Notes under the pieces: generated by a model
What the model saw: the letters and a program-made list of their open reading frames with translations, nothing else
Databases searched by the model: none
Told to the model about the DNA's origin: nothing
Program-made: the position numbers and the translations under genes
NCBI GenBank assembly: GCA_002706765.1
Contig: PAJV01000036.1
Span: forward strand, 1-35,816
Source of the DNA: Gimesia sp.
Lineage (GTDB): Bacteria > Planctomycetota > Planctomycetia > Planctomycetales > Planctomycetaceae
Direction of reading: 5' to 3'
DNA: 35,816 nucleotides
In this document: positions 6,527 to 17,746 of the stretch, one piece after another
Numbering within the stretch: the first letter of the stretch is position 1
Layout: every line of letters starts with the position of its first letter

Positions 6527-8983
6527 ATGGATTGTGTTCAATATCGAAGGGCGCATCGGGCGTTGCGCTGGACGATGACAGGTGCCATCTGTATTTCTGT
6601 CTTATTCCATTTTAACGCGACCATCTCTGCACAGGAACTCACAGCGCAAGCCGTCGTCGACTCGATAGACCGGGGTCGGGAGTTTCTGGTGAAACAACAG
6701 AATGAAGATGGTTCCTGGCCGACTCGGGGAGGAAGTCATGTCGTGGGAGTCAGTTGTCTGGCATTGATGGCTATCATCAATAGTGGCATGACAGCTGAAG
6801 ATGAGCCAGTACAGCGTGGTCTCAAATATTTGCGATCGTTGCGTCCCCCCGAGCCGCGAGGAACATATCAGACCGGTTTAATGATTATGGCTCTGGCGGC
6901 AGCCAAAGACGGAAAACGAGATCATACGCTGATTCAGTCACTGGTACTTCAGCTCGAAAACAGTCAGGTTAAAACGGGCCCCGATGCCGGGGGCTGGGGG
7001 TATGGTCCTGGGATGGCCATTGGAGGAGGCGGCTCCGCTGATCGCAGTAACAGCCAGTACGCAGTGCTGGCGCTCCGGGATGCAGTCCATGCCGGTGTTC
7101 CGGTCAGCATCAGTACCTGGAAACTGATCAAACAGTACTGGAGTACCCAGCAGAGCGCCGATGGTGGCTGGGGCTATCAGTCGAAAGTCGGTGCCAGCCG
7201 GGGCAGTATGACCGTAGCTGGAATCGCTACAATGGTGATTGTGAATTCCATGCTGGGCGATGAACTGGAGATCAATCCGGATGGAACGCCCAATTGCTGC
7301 GTGAATCAAGACGATGATGAGTCAATCGAACGCGCGATTCGCTGGATGGCAGAGCATTTTTCGGTGGGCAGTAATCCCGGAGTCAATTCCTGGCTGTTGT
7401 ATTATCTGTATGGTCTCGAACGTGCTGGTCGCCTGAGCGGGACCCGGTTCTTTGGTAAACATGACTGGTACCGTGAAGGCGCGGCTTTTCTCACGGAGCG
7501 TCAATCAGTCAGGGATGGTTCCTGGAAAGGGGCCGGGCAGGAAAGTGATCCTGTATTGGGAACCAGTTTCGTACTGCTGTTTCTCTCCAAAGGCTTAGCA
7601 CCGGTCCTGATCAATAAACTGGAATACAATTCCGATGCCCAGGCAAATCAAAAGCCGGACACTCTCCCGAACTGGAACCATCATCAGAATGATATTCTGA
7701 ATCTGACCGATGCATTGTCCGGCAGACCCGACTGGCCGAAGCTGCTGACCTGGCAAACAGTCAATCTGGATCTGGCGATCCAGGGGGCCGGAGTGTCGGT
7801 ACTCAGACAGGCGCCGGTTCTGTTTATCAGTGGTCAGGATCATCCGGAATTCGATGAAAAAGAAGTCGCCCACCTCAAGCAGTACGTGGAACAGGGGGGC
7901 TTCATTTTCGCCGTTGATAACTGTAACGGTGCAGGATTTGACAGGGGATTTCGTGAGCTTATAAAAAAAATGTACCCCCAGGGGGAAGTCCAGCTGAAAC
8001 GACTGACTGCCGAACATCCTGTCTTTCGTTGTGAATATCTGCTGGATGCCGAAAGTGTCGAGTTGTACGGAGTCGATGTCGGCTGCCGCACTTCGATTAT
8101 TTACTGTCCTGATGACCTGGCCTGTCTGTGGGACAAGTGGATGCGATTCCCCTCCAAAGATCGCTCGGTCAAAGCGACCTCAATGATTACCCGGGCAATT
8201 CGGATCGGTTCCAACGTGATTGCCTATGCGACAGGTCGGGAACCTCCCAATAAGCTGGATCAGGAAGAACTGGCGAATAAAGAAGGGATGCAGAATCAGA
8301 TTGAACGGGGATTCCTGCAGATTGCCAAGATTCGACACACGGGAACCTGGGACGCTGCACCACGGGCCTTGGGCAATTTATTGAAAGCGTTGAATCAGAA
8401 AGCGGGGATGATCGCCTCGACGAAAACTCCCAGTCTCCCGGCCAGCGATCCCAATCTGATGCAGTATCCCCTGATTTATATGCACGGGAGAAGCCAGTTC
8501 AGCCTGTCGAAGTCGGAACAGGCGAATATCAGGCAGGCGCTGGAGAATGGTGCCGTTCTGTTTGCCGACGCCTGTTGCGGTTCACAACCCTTTGATCAGA
8601 GCTTTCGCCAGATGATCCGGGAAATGTTTCCCACACGCGAATTGAAGCGGATTCCCATTGATCATCCCTTATTTTCAGAGCAGACGGGGTATGACGTTCG
8701 TCGCGTCAGGCGTCGCCAGATGGAAGTGGATGATGTGAACCAGCCTTTGAAGGCGCAGACTGTCGTCGTGGAGCCTTTACTGGAGGGCATCGAGATCGAT
8801 GGACATCTGGCTGTCATTTACAGCAAGTACGACATCAGTTGTGCTCTGGAGCAGCAGGCCTCGGTCGCCTGCGCAGGTTATGTGCCCCAGGATGCGGTGA
8901 ATCTGGCTTTGAATATTGTGCGGTATGCCTTACTTCAGGATATTGCCTTCAAAAATAAGGTCCAAGGCATTAAAGTCGACTAA
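6527..8983 (+). CDS. Secreted cyclase-fold (prenyltransferase/squalene oxidase repeat) protein with two DUF4159 domains
   Basis: From the ATG at 6527 (GAG site six bases upstream) the protein has 818 residues and begins with a signal peptide (basic start, hydrophobic stretch, cleavage near ISAQE). The next roughly 350 residues hold the alpha/alpha-barrel repeats of squalene cyclase-like proteins, with recurrent glycine-rich DGSW and DGGWGY segments. No catalytic DCTAE-type motif of true triterpene cyclases is visible, so enzymatic cyclisation is doubtful. Two DUF4159 copies follow, around residues 405-590 (APVLFISGQDHPEF, then YVEQGGFIFAVDNCNG) and 640-815 (YPLIYMHGRSQF, then ALENGAVLFADACCG). 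They share an order of motifs: a buried strand, a helix, GG(F/A)(I/V)(L/F)FA(V/D), and a later HP(V/L)F. The function is unknown; it is probably periplasmic. It lies opposite the MoxR gene and just upstream of a zinc-ribbon membrane protein. Confidence 0.8.
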   Translation: MDCVQYRRAHRALRWTMTGAICISVLFHFNATISAQELTAQAVVDSIDRGREFLVKQQNEDGSWPTRGGSHVVGVSCLALMAIINSGMTAEDEPVQRGLKYLRSLRPPEPRGTYQTGLMIMALAAAKDGKRDHTLIQSLVLQLENSQVKTGPDAGGWGYGPGMAIGGGGSADRSNSQYAVLALRDAVHAGVPVSISTWKLIKQYWSTQQSADGGWGYQSKVGASRGSMTVAGIATMVIVNSMLGDELEINPDGTPNCCVNQDDDESIERAIRWMAEHFSVGSNPGVNSWLLYYLYGLERAGRLSGTRFFGKHDWYREGAAFLTERQSVRDGSWKGAGQESDPVLGTSFVLLFLSKGLAPVLINKLEYNSDAQANQKPDTLPNWNHHQNDILNLTDALSGRPDWPKLLTWQTVNLDLAIQGAGVSVLRQAPVLFISGQDHPEFDEKEVAHLKQYVEQGGFIFAVDNCNGAGFDRGFRELIKKMYPQGEVQLKRLTAEHPVFRCEYLLDAESVELYGVDVGCRTSIIYCPDDLACLWDKWMRFPSKDRSVKATSMITRAIRIGSNVIAYATGREPPNKLDQEELANKEGMQNQIERGFLQIAKIRHTGTWDAAPRALGNLLKALNQKAGMIASTKTPSLPASDPNLMQYPLIYMHGRSQFSLSKSEQANIRQALENGAVLFADACCGSQPFDQSFRQMIREMFPTRELKRIPIDHPLFSEQTGYDVRRVRRRQMEVDDVNQPLKAQTVVVEPLLEGIEIDGHLAVIYSKYDISCALEQQASVACAGYVPQDAVNLALNIVRYALLQDIAFKNKVQGIKVD

Positions 8984-9028
8984 AGTGAGACAGACACTCT
9001 CATTCGTCGAAACAGAACAGGGACCCAG

Positions 9029-9439
9029 ATGAACGAACTTGATAATCAGCAGGAAAATATTGCAGCAGGAGCCCGGTTTGTGGGAGTCGTGATTGGTTGC
9101 GTCTTCGCCGGAATTGGCCTGACAGTCCTCGGCTTTATGTGGTCACAACCCTTCGGTGGCTTTGGAGCGCCTCCTCTGTTCTTTCGGATCTTTGCCTCAT
9201 TTATTGCCATTCCATTCGTCCTGATTGGTGGCTTAACTGCTTATAGTTCGCTGACAGGCAAAGGCTTGAAAAAGAAGAGGTTGTCAAAAAGAGCCCGCTC
9301 GGCAAAACGGAGTTCCAGTCAGGGCACGTATGCCTGTCCGACATGTAATGCACCACTTTCTGACAATCTGGATGTCTCCCCCCATGGCGATGTGAAATGT
9401 GAATACTGCAGCAGCTGGTTCAACATTCATCATGCCTGA
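9029..9439 (+). CDS. Small membrane protein with C-terminal zinc ribbon
   Basis: This 136-residue protein has two hydrophobic segments (about 15-37 and 48-72), a strongly basic linker (GKGLKKKRLSKRARSAKR, 77-94) and a C-terminal zinc ribbon with Cys103-x2-Cys106 and Cys124-x2-Cys127. By the positive-inside rule the basic linker and ribbon should face the cytosol. It starts 45 bases after the cyclase-fold gene with no terminator between, and has an AGGGA site upstream, so the two are probably cotranscribed. I know no named family. The ribbon may bind protein, nucleic acid or simply stabilise the tail. Confidence 0.7.
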   Translation: MNELDNQQENIAAGARFVGVVIGCVFAGIGLTVLGFMWSQPFGGFGAPPLFFRIFASFIAIPFVLIGGLTAYSSLTGKGLKKKRLSKRARSAKRSSSQGTYACPTCNAPLSDNLDVSPHGDVKCEYCSSWFNIHHA

Positions 9440-9691
9440 CAGAACTCTCAAAGTTGTGAGACGACCGTTTTTCAAAATCGTCTGCCCGGTGATTCTGGTC
9501 TGCGCATACTCCCGTATTCCGGATGGAATTTGTGTAACGGGGGCTAGGCGTCTTATCTCTGGATCCGAATTTAATCCGGCCTGCAGAGCCAGACAAATTC
9601 GAGAGCGAGTCACATTTTCCACAACGTCTCTCAGTCAATGATATCCGGTCCCAAATGGCCGTGGAGACGCTACAATAAAACTGGACACAGT

Positions 9692-10507
9692 CTATGCTGC
9701 TTTGCGGACTGCGTCTGAAACGGAAGAGACAGGTAATGTCGCGAAAGGCTTTTTCAGAGAAGGTCGCAGGTAGTTCCAGTAGATGGAACAGAGTTCGAAA
9801 AATGCTTTCAGGAAATCATGCGGTTTGACTTTCGATCCGGCTACATCCCGCCAGCGATTCAGGGGAAGTTCATAAACCGTGTTTTCCAGCGGATCACACT
9901 CAAAAAACTTTTCCAGCTGCCGGGCACGGGCCAGCAATTCGACGTCAAAAATCCAGTTAGTTAGAAATCGTGTTGAAAACAGAGTCTGGTTTTGCAAACT
10001 GTTCCGAAAAAGTTTGGCGCCACACTGCGTATCGTAAACCGGCAGTTGTAACACGGTAGATGCGGCTGTGGCAAAGCAGCGTCCCAGATAATGTCTGATC
10101 TGCTGCCGTTCAATCTGTCTGCCCAGGAGCTTGACACGGGCCCCAATTACCAGCGAAAGCTGGGGGGTCTGATCCAGTTGTTGTGTGAATTCGGGGATCA
10201 TTTCCAGAGGCGTAGCCAGATCAGCGTCCCAGTAACCGGCGTAATCTACGTCTGTATGGAACGCCTGGAGCATTCCCTGCCTGACAGCTTCCGCTTTCCC
10301 CTGATTTCGAGAAAGGTGCAGCACATCAAATGATTCGGGCACCGCTGCCTGCATGTCATCGAGAATCAACGCTGTGCGATCACTGCTGCCATCATTCACA
10401 AACAGAAACTGATGCTCTGGATGAGCCAAAATGTACTTTCGAAACGAGAGTACTTCCAGTCGTTTTTCTTCATTGAAACAGGGAATGACGATGATGGCAG
10501 ATGACAT
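9692..10507 (-). CDS. Family 2 glycosyltransferase, ALG5/DPM1-like
   Basis: This 271-residue protein is a GT-A fold glycosyltransferase of family 2, closest in pattern to enzymes that put a sugar from a nucleotide donor onto a polyprenyl phosphate. Visible motifs are VIPCFNEEKRL at the start, VNDGSSDRT (nucleotide binding), HLSRNQGKAEAVRQGM, the metal-binding DAD in YWDADLATP, and DTQCGAKLF further on, which is typical of the ALG5-like group. There is no clear C-terminal membrane anchor, although the stretch FFELCSIYWNYL is amphipathic. The ATG at 10507 has no strong ribosome-binding site. It is separated from the PQQ genes upstream by a strong terminator, so it has its own promoter. It converges with the zinc-ribbon gene. 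The donor and acceptor are not determined. Confidence 0.85.
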   Translation of the reverse strand: MSSAIIVIPCFNEEKRLEVLSFRKYILAHPEHQFLFVNDGSSDRTALILDDMQAAVPESFDVLHLSRNQGKAEAVRQGMLQAFHTDVDYAGYWDADLATPLEMIPEFTQQLDQTPQLSLVIGARVKLLGRQIERQQIRHYLGRCFATAASTVLQLPVYDTQCGAKLFRNSLQNQTLFSTRFLTNWIFDVELLARARQLEKFFECDPLENTVYELPLNRWRDVAGSKVKPHDFLKAFFELCSIYWNYLRPSLKKPFATLPVSSVSDAVRKAA

Positions 10508-10634
10508 GTGGAAATGGTTACCCGATACGTTCTGGTTTCAGTAGAGATGAATTTCTCGAAACTGGTCAGGAGAATGGTGTATGGGGGGTGTATCAAAAAA
10601 GTGATTTTATGTCAAAACCGGATTCTCAGGGCAT

Positions 10635-10669
10635 AAAAAAACCGAAGTCTGCAGAGAACAGACTTCGGT
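10635..10669 (-). terminator. Intrinsic terminator of the PQQ gene pair
   Basis: A perfect 11-bp stem (ACCGAAGTCTG with CAGACTTCGGT) and a 7-base loop are followed on the minus strand by six Ts (10640-10635). It lies 34 bases past the stop of the minus-strand lipoprotein gene. Confidence 0.9.
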
Positions 10670-10702
10670 AATTCAATCAGTATAAAAAACTGTAAACTGT
10701 TG

Positions 10703-12673
10703 TTACTCAGTCACTTTGATCGAGTACAGCTGGGATCGATCGGAAATATACATATTGCCGTTGGCAATGGTGGGGGTGCTGTAGATCGACGAATTGAAGG
10801 TTTTCTCTTCCAGCAGTTTCTTTTCTTTTCCTGCTTCGAGAATGATCAGCATGCCGTCTTCGTTTCCAATCAGAACCTTCCCATCAACAACCATCGGGGA
10901 ACCCCAGCAGGCTGCGAACATGTCATATTCCCAGTAGCGTTTACCGGTTTCAAAATCCAGGCAATGTACGAACCCACTCAGGTCGGGAGCATACACCAGG
11001 CCATCAGCCACAGCGACAGTCGACATGGTTCGTCGGAACAGCAGATCACCTTTTTTGCCGGTCAGCTTGCCATCGACGTCTTCACCGCCGTAATGCCAGA
11101 TCTGTCCGGAATTGGGATTATCTTTCCAACCATCTTTTCCATCGGAAATCTGTGGGCTGATGTCACCCGTTTTAGTGGCATCAATGCGATAGATGTGACC
11201 TACGCCTTCACCGTGTTCCGGGTCCTGTCCGACTCCCAGGATCACACTGTTATCTTTGAAAACAGGGGTACTGATGAGAGCATTGCGGGTTCCTCGTCCT
11301 CCCAGTTCCCATTTCGAGTCTTTGGGATTCAGGTCAAATTTCCAGATCAGTTTGCCGTTACCTTCTCCATCACCTTCGGGTGTGAAGGCGTAGAGCCAGC
11401 CATCCCCACCAGGGAAATAGACCTGTGTTTTGCCATTTACCTGACCGATCGCAGGAGAGGACCATTGTCCGTGCAGAATGTTATCGAACGGTGTATTGTC
11501 TTCCCAGATGACTTCTCCCGTGTTTTTATTGATGGCCAGAAAGCAGGGAGCCCGCGGCGCTGGCACTTCAAGGTGAGCTTCATCAACACCATTGGATGTC
11601 AGCAGGAAGACGGTGTCGCCGTGGACCACTGGAGAACTGGTTGCCAGGTTATGTGGGAAGACACCCAGGTCTTCGATCATATCCAGAGACCAGATGATAT
11701 CGGCATCTTTCTTATCAGTCTCTTTTTCATCTTTGTAAGGACCATCATTTTCATTGTCATAAAAGCCCTTCGTATCCAGGCACATCAGTTCACAACGGTT
11801 TGTGACGACCCAGAGACGCTCGCCTTCAATGCAGGGGGCAGAACAGATTCCCTGTTCCGGCCAGTCATTGACACGGCCCTGTGGCAGTTTTTCACGCGAT
11901 AGCTGCCATTTGAATTCACCGGTCTTTTCGTCAAAGCAGAGTACGACTCCCAGGTCATCTTCATACTTGGGACGATATTTTCCGCCGTTGTTCGTACCAA
12001 CGTAAACCTGACCTCCGGCGACAACCGGGTTACCATAGGTCTGTGAACCCAGTTTGGAGATCCAGTTGATGTTTTTACCGGGACCTTCATCTGGTTTAAA
12101 ATTCAGTTGGATTCCCGTGGTCTTGTTAACCATATTGCGGGTTGGATCACCGCCCCACATGGGCCAGTCGCCGGTCACGACTTTTTTGCCGGCTGCTTCA
12201 GGCTTGGCCTGGGAAGTCTTTTCCGGTTTGGCTTCAGCCTTGGGTTTTTCCTCACTCTTGGGGGCCGGTTTGGTTTCCTTAGGAGCAGGTTTGCTTTCAG
12301 CTTTGGGAGCCGGTTCAGATTCCGGTTTGGGCTCAGGAGTTGGCTTTGGCTCTTCCTTGGGTTTTGCAGGTTCTGGAGTTTCAGGTTTGGCCGGTTCAGG
12401 AGTTTCTGACTTGGGCTCGACCTGGGGCTGAACCGGATTTCCGTCGGCGTCCAGTTTGGGCTCCGGGGTTTTCATCTCAGGTTCTGCTTCAGGCAGATCC
12501 ACGCCTGCACCGCCGGTTGTGGAACCTGCTTCTTCAATCGGAGCAGATCCACCCAGTTCGGTTTTTGCCTCCGGAGAGGGCTTTGTTGAATCACTGGATT
12601 CGCAGCCTGTTGTCATGACTGCGAAACAGGCCAGGGAATTCAACAGGGCAAATCGAAATAGCAACTTTTTCAT
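10703..12673 (-). CDS. Exported PQQ beta-propeller protein, probable lipoprotein
   Basis: This 656-residue protein starts with a signal peptide ending in MTTGC24; this resembles a lipobox, although Thr at -3 is unusual, so lipid anchoring is likely but not certain. Residues about 60-165 are a low-complexity linker rich in Pro, Glu and Lys (repeated EPKPE/KPAPK units), suited to hold the domain away from a membrane. The rest is a PQQ-type propeller with repeated blades such as [35 protein letters not shown] and [12 protein letters not shown]. No PQQ-ligand set of true quinoprotein dehydrogenases is obvious, so it may be a scaffold or binding protein. Its ATG overlaps the stop of the upstream PQQ gene by one base (TAATG) with GAGG seven bases ahead, which indicates translational coupling. 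Confidence 0.85.
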   Translation of the reverse strand: MKKLLFRFALLNSLACFAVMTTGCESSDSTKPSPEAKTELGGSAPIEEAGSTTGGAGVDLPEAEPEMKTPEPKLDADGNPVQPQVEPKSETPEPAKPETPEPAKPKEEPKPTPEPKPESEPAPKAESKPAPKETKPAPKSEEKPKAEAKPEKTSQAKPEAAGKKVVTGDWPMWGGDPTRNMVNKTTGIQLNFKPDEGPGKNINWISKLGSQTYGNPVVAGGQVYVGTNNGGKYRPKYEDDLGVVLCFDEKTGEFKWQLSREKLPQGRVNDWPEQGICSAPCIEGERLWVVTNRCELMCLDTKGFYDNENDGPYKDEKETDKKDADIIWSLDMIEDLGVFPHNLATSSPVVHGDTVFLLTSNGVDEAHLEVPAPRAPCFLAINKNTGEVIWEDNTPFDNILHGQWSSPAIGQVNGKTQVYFPGGDGWLYAFTPEGDGEGNGKLIWKFDLNPKDSKWELGGRGTRNALISTPVFKDNSVILGVGQDPEHGEGVGHIYRIDATKTGDISPQISDGKDGWKDNPNSGQIWHYGGEDVDGKLTGKKGDLLFRRTMSTVAVADGLVYAPDLSGFVHCLDFETGKRYWEYDMFAACWGSPMVVDGKVLIGNEDGMLIILEAGKEKKLLEEKTFNSSIYSTPTIANGNMYISDRSQLYSIKVTE

Positions 12674-14910
12674 TATTTATCCTCAGAGACAATGATGTTA
12701 TCGATGTAACCATCGGCGAGACGGTAGAGATAAAGCCCGGGGCTTCCCTTGGTATTGGCATGTGGATCCTTGACTTCAATGGTCCACTCTTCTGGTTCCG
12801 GTTTATCACGAGGCCAGACTTTGCCTTTGACGACAGCCTGTCCGTCTTTGATATCAACTTTCAGCTTCATCGTATACCAGGTATCCGGGTCGACTCGGTA
12901 CTTGACTTCTTGAGCCATTCGCTTGTGAGGAGCCCAGCTCTGGACTGCCAGTTTACTGGAATTCCCTTTGAGAATCAGGTCGTAACGATTGACGGTCACA
13001 CCCAGGCTGGACAGTTTGCGTTTCTGTTCTTTGAAGAAAACATCAGCCTGAACCGTATAACCATTGGGAGCCAGTTCTGTCATATCGGAGGGCCCCAGCC
13101 AGATGCTGGCACTGGGACGTCCCTTACCCGGGCTGGATTTGAATGCGGTTGTGCCATCCACTTCATTCGGCTGCAGTTTCAGGAATGCATTGACCCAGGC
13201 GGGAGGAACCTGTTTGCCTTTCAGGCCTTCTACATCAAACTTCCAGGGCAGGGGAGGAAAGACGCGAATCCGTGCATCGGATGTCGCATCACCCACTTTG
13301 ACGGATACGGTTCCGGCAGCGGGTGCTTTCAGATCGGTAGGAGTGGTCAGGCTCATGCCATCCACTTTTACCGCTTCCATTCCGGGACCGGGAGTCAGCT
13401 TCGCGTCGACTTTTTTAATAAATCGACCGTTGGCATCGTAAGCCAGAATTTCGTAATCGATCTTTTCACCCGGCGTTGCAGTGACTTCATAGGGAACCAG
13501 ATGAATGGAAGCAATCTTATCCTGCATCGGCTTTTCTTCGGCCAGTGGCGGCACGGGGTCGCTGGCTGGCTCCCTGCTTTTATCACCGATGCAGATCGTT
13601 CTGTCACGTGTGACAAAATAAATGCGGCCATCGGCAATTGCAGGCGAGGCATAAATTTCATCCATCCCTTTATCGACACGCGCCAGCAGTTGTACGTGTG
13701 AAAGTTCTTCGCACTTTTCGCGGCTGGTTTTGAGGATATGGATATTGCCATTCACTTCCATGACATACAGTTTACCGTCAGCCCAGACGGGAGAGCCTTT
13801 TCCAACGGTACCCAGATTGTACGTCCAGAGTTCTTTGCCATCTTTGCTGTCGTAGGCATACATCTGGCCGGTATCAGCCACGACGTACAGAATGCCATCT
13901 TTGACAAGCAGGCTGGCATAGCCGGCTTTCACTCCATCCACACGCCACACACTGCCTGTCTTGGTAATGTCGCCGCGTAAAGAACCGTCAATACATTGCA
14001 CACGACCGAAGTCGACGGTATCGATGTTGTCTTCACCGTGGGAGATGTAAACATATTTGCCATCGGCTACAGGCGAGGCATTCAGACCACGCTTGGACAT
14101 CTGGAAGCCCCAGAGTGTTTCTCCGGTTCTGGCGTTCATCGCGTAACAGCCACCGTCCGCATTACCGGCGATCAGCATGCGGGTGCCTTCAATCACGGTT
14201 ACGATTGGAACGGAATAATTCGTATCAAGGGGGGCACCGCCGGGAGCAGCCGTCCAGAGCAGTTTGCCGGTCTTCTTATCGAAGGCATAAAAAGTCTGCT
14301 TGGGAGGGGGAGAAGCAGTTTTGCCCCAGTTGAGATGCATAAAGCTGACGATGACCCGATCTTCATCCACGATCGGCGTCTGGGTTCGACCGCCATAACC
14401 GGAGATCTTACCGTAATCTTCTGCCAGTGAGGTTTCCCAGAGTATTTTGCCTTCGGGAGAATAGCAGCGGAACAGACCACTGACTGAGTGCACGAAAACA
14501 TTTCCTGTTTCCGTGTCACCTGCCATGCTGGCCCAGCCAACACGAGGTGAGGGGATGTCGGTCTGGAAAACATTGAACTCATCTTTCCAGAGCAGTTCCC
14601 CAGTCTTGGCATCCCAGCAGACGACCTGTTCCCGGGCATTGATCTTGTCTTCCGGGTCGGTCACATCATGATGGGTTCGACAGTTGAGATAGACGCGGCC
14701 ATCGAGAATAATGGGAGCGGCTCGACCGCCGATATCCGATTTCCACAAAATGTTTTTGCCGTCCAGATTCCAGTCGGCAACCAGGTTTGTTTCACGAGAA
14801 ATGCCATTGTGTTCCGGGCCACGCCAATGTGCCCAGTCACCTGCAGATGCAAGAGAGGCGGTAAGAAACAGCACAACGGAGCTGACGAGCACCATGTTTA
14901 TTCTTCGCAT
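12673..14910 (-). CDS. Exported PQQ beta-propeller protein with LamG-like C-terminal domain
   Basis: This 745-residue protein has a signal peptide ([11 protein letters not shown]..., cleavage near SLASAGDW) and then the [14 protein letters not shown] opening common to planctomycete PQQ-propeller proteins. Propeller blades fill about residues 25-450 ([17 protein letters not shown]-like repeats, [32 protein letters not shown]). A short Ig-like linker follows ([21 protein letters not shown]), then a jelly-roll region from about 555 ([12 protein letters not shown]...) to the end that resembles LamG or DUF1080-like sugar-binding modules. The ATG at 14910 has GAGG seven bases upstream. It is the first gene of a two-gene unit with the lipoprotein, sharing TAATG at the junction. 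Role and ligand are unknown. Confidence 0.85.
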   Translation of the reverse strand: MRRINMVLVSSVVLFLTASLASAGDWAHWRGPEHNGISRETNLVADWNLDGKNILWKSDIGGRAAPIILDGRVYLNCRTHHDVTDPEDKINAREQVVCWDAKTGELLWKDEFNVFQTDIPSPRVGWASMAGDTETGNVFVHSVSGLFRCYSPEGKILWETSLAEDYGKISGYGGRTQTPIVDEDRVIVSFMHLNWGKTASPPPKQTFYAFDKKTGKLLWTAAPGGAPLDTNYSVPIVTVIEGTRMLIAGNADGGCYAMNARTGETLWGFQMSKRGLNASPVADGKYVYISHGEDNIDTVDFGRVQCIDGSLRGDITKTGSVWRVDGVKAGYASLLVKDGILYVVADTGQMYAYDSKDGKELWTYNLGTVGKGSPVWADGKLYVMEVNGNIHILKTSREKCEELSHVQLLARVDKGMDEIYASPAIADGRIYFVTRDRTICIGDKSREPASDPVPPLAEEKPMQDKIASIHLVPYEVTATPGEKIDYEILAYDANGRFIKKVDAKLTPGPGMEAVKVDGMSLTTPTDLKAPAAGTVSVKVGDATSDARIRVFPPLPWKFDVEGLKGKQVPPAWVNAFLKLQPNEVDGTTAFKSSPGKGRPSASIWLGPSDMTELAPNGYTVQADVFFKEQKRKLSSLGVTVNRYDLILKGNSSKLAVQSWAPHKRMAQEVKYRVDPDTWYTMKLKVDIKDGQAVVKGKVWPRDKPEPEEWTIEVKDPHANTKGSPGLYLYRLADGYIDNIIVSEDK

Positions 14911-15145
14911 AGAAGATCCTCACTGTTCGTTTATGAATTGTGGTATCACTGATGTAGGATTGCAGACTCTGCTTTCGAAGCCTGTGATCTCAGTTCTTCA
15001 GGTGGGAGGGCTCATACCCTACTAAATAATACAGTATTGAACTTGCCTGCCTATTGCAATGGTCTAATCTCAAGTCTCAAGCAGATTTAAAAATCGTATA
15101 TAGCTTTATAATTAACCGGAAATCGATCATAATCTGAAATTCCGC

Positions 15146-15162
15146 GCGTATAATTTATACGC
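15146..15162. promoter_or_regulatory. Palindrome over the hemB -10 box
   Basis: GCGTATAA and TTATACGC form a perfect inverted repeat around a single T, and with one extra base on the left it extends outward by CCG/CGG. The TATAAT at 15149-15154 inside it is the best -10 candidate for hemB, about 48 bases before the ATG at 15202. No good -35 is present 17 bases upstream. A factor binding this dyad would control hemB directly; which factor is unknown. Confidence 0.45.
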
Positions 15163-15183
15163 CGGTCCTTCCAATTTGTCTGA

Positions 15184-16188
<1,005 letters not shown>

Positions 16189-16308
16189 GGCTGATGATTG
16201 TCAGCTGACTCTTCAAAAACGCTTGCCAGGCAAAGGCTTGGCTCCGCATGAAAATTTGGTGAGTAATCGGATTCTTGGCCTTGGATTACTGCGAAATACC
16301 AGATGATT

Positions 16309-16317
16309 TGCTATAAT
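16309..16317 (+). promoter_or_regulatory. Extended -10 promoter candidate for argD-argF
   Basis: TGCTATAAT is a consensus -10 with the TGn extension, and the -35 position is poor (CTGCGA). Transcripts would begin near 16324, giving a leader of about 175 nt that contains the small ORF at 16369-16464. The same nine bases precede the kinase gene (3295-3303). Between hemB and this site I see only a weak GGCTGA/TCAGCT hairpin after the hemB stop, without a U-run. Confidence 0.45.
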
Positions 16318-16368
16318 CTCCGGCTTCTTTCTGCCCGACTTCTGTCCCTGTTTCTCTGGGAAGAACGA

Positions 16369-16464
16369 ATGCGATCTGAATGGCTTAAGAGAACTTTGAC
16401 CTTTTTTCGAACTTCGGATCGGGAAATAGTGTCAGAAATCCTTTCCATTAAACCGATATTGTGA
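16369..16464 (+). CDS. Possible leader peptide upstream of argD
   Basis: An ATG at 16369 with GGGAAG five bases upstream opens a 31-codon frame ending at TGA 16462-16464, 35 bases before the argD start. The product has four arginines (codons CGA, AGA, CGA, CGG at positions 2, 8, 14 and 18). A translated ORF in an arginine-gene leader could sense arginyl-tRNA supply or couple translation to argD. Arginine enrichment is modest, and the ORF may be chance. Conservation in relatives would decide. Confidence 0.3.
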   Translation: MRSEWLKRTLTFFRTSDREIVSEILSIKPIL

Positions 16465-16499
16465 ATTTATGGATTATCCAGAATGAACGAGGTACTACA

Positions 16500-17705
16500 G
16501 TGCAAGTAACGGGACATGCCAGCAGTCAGGACACGATTGCCCTATTCGATAAGTATGTGATCCCCAATTATGGGCGTTATCCGATATGCCTCGTGCGCGG
16601 CGAAGGCTCCTGGGTCTGGGATGCGGAAGGCAAACGTTACCTCGACCTGTTTCCCGGCTGGGGCTGTAATATTCTGGGCTACTGTCCCGAACCGGTTGTC
16701 ACGGCGATTCAGGATCAGGTCTCTCGATTAATTCATGTTCCCAACACCTGGTACACCGAAGCACAGGGACGTTTTGCCGAATTCCTCTGCACGCGAAGTT
16801 TCGGAAAAGCCTTCTTCTGTAACAGTGGCGCGGAAGCCGTCGAAGGGGCCATTAAACTGGCGCGTCTGCATTTCGATGGGAAACGTCCTAAAATCATTAC
16901 CTGCGAAAACGGGTTTCACGGTCGAACCTATGCCGCAGTCACAGCGACTGCACAACCCAAGTATCACGCAGGGCTCGGCCCCCTGGTCGCCGGTTTTCGT
17001 TATGCACCGTTTAACGATCTGGAGGCGGTCGCCAGTCTGGTCGACGATGAAACCTGTGCGATTCTTGTCGAACCCATTCAGGGGGAAGGAGGCGTTAATA
17101 TTCCGGACGATGGTTATCTCGCCGGTTTACGGAAAATCGCTGATGAAGCCAACTGCCTGCTGATCTTCGATGAAGTGCAAACCAGCATGGGCAGAACCGG
17201 GACCTGGTTTGGTTACCAGCAGTGGGGCGTACAGCCCGACATCATGACGATGGCCAAAGGGATCGCCGGTGGTGTTGCTGCAGGGGCATTCATCGCCACC
17301 GAAGCAGTGGCACCCAGTCTCCGACCTGGAATGCACGCCAGCACGTTTGGCGGGAACCCGCTCGCGATGGCAGCCGGTCTCGCCACAGGTCAGATGATCG
17401 AAGAACAGAACCTGCTGGAAAACTGCCAGGCGATGTCCGATCTCTTTCGGCGGTTCTTTGAGCAACTGCAGACCGAACTGCCTCTCATTCGCGAAGTCCG
17501 CGTCAAGGGAATGATGATTGGCGTGGAACTGAATATTCCCTCGGGTCCCGCTGTGGGAAAATGCATGGAGCGTGGCCTGTTGATCAATTCCACACACGAC
17601 ACGGTACTCCGTCTGCTGCCGCCGTTGAATGTGACCGCGGAACAGGTGGAAGAAGGCTGTGAAATCATCGCGACCGTCTTACGCGAAATGGCCGAGGAAG
17701 AATAA
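16500..17705 (+). CDS. argD: Acetylornithine aminotransferase
   Basis: ArgD is a PLP-dependent class III aminotransferase that converts N-acetylglutamate semialdehyde to N-acetylornithine in arginine synthesis, and it can also serve lysine synthesis. Using the GTG at 16500, with GAGG seven bases upstream, gives 401 residues, the normal size. A GTG at 16461 would add 13 residues without a good site. Visible motifs are [10 protein letters not shown] (108-117, phosphate binding), GFHGRT (138-143), [12 protein letters not shown] with the PLP-contacting Asp224, and the Schiff-base Lys253 in TMAKGIAGG, followed by STFGGNPLA. argF follows on the same strand after 115 bases, which supports the arginine assignment over other class III aminotransferases. 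Its leader holds a small ORF. Confidence 0.92.
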   Translation: MQVTGHASSQDTIALFDKYVIPNYGRYPICLVRGEGSWVWDAEGKRYLDLFPGWGCNILGYCPEPVVTAIQDQVSRLIHVPNTWYTEAQGRFAEFLCTRSFGKAFFCNSGAEAVEGAIKLARLHFDGKRPKIITCENGFHGRTYAAVTATAQPKYHAGLGPLVAGFRYAPFNDLEAVASLVDDETCAILVEPIQGEGGVNIPDDGYLAGLRKIADEANCLLIFDEVQTSMGRTGTWFGYQQWGVQPDIMTMAKGIAGGVAAGAFIATEAVAPSLRPGMHASTFGGNPLAMAAGLATGQMIEEQNLLENCQAMSDLFRRFFEQLQTELPLIREVRVKGMMIGVELNIPSGPAVGKCMERGLLINSTHDTVLRLLPPLNVTAEQVEEGCEIIATVLREMAEEE

Positions 17706-17746
17706 CGCCAGCCAACCCGCTCCAGGATATTATTGACCTTTCACTG

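Noticed and set aside
6527-7640. True squalene-hopene or triterpene cyclase
   Set aside because: The repeats fit the cyclase fold, but the catalytic Asp-rich motif of triterpene cyclases is not visible, the protein is secreted, and it is fused to DUF4159 domains.
10700-11902. 400-codon plus-strand frame opposite the PQQ lipoprotein gene
   Set aside because: It is antisense to a gene with an evident signal peptide and propeller repeats. The frame is open only because of the opposite strand's codon bias.
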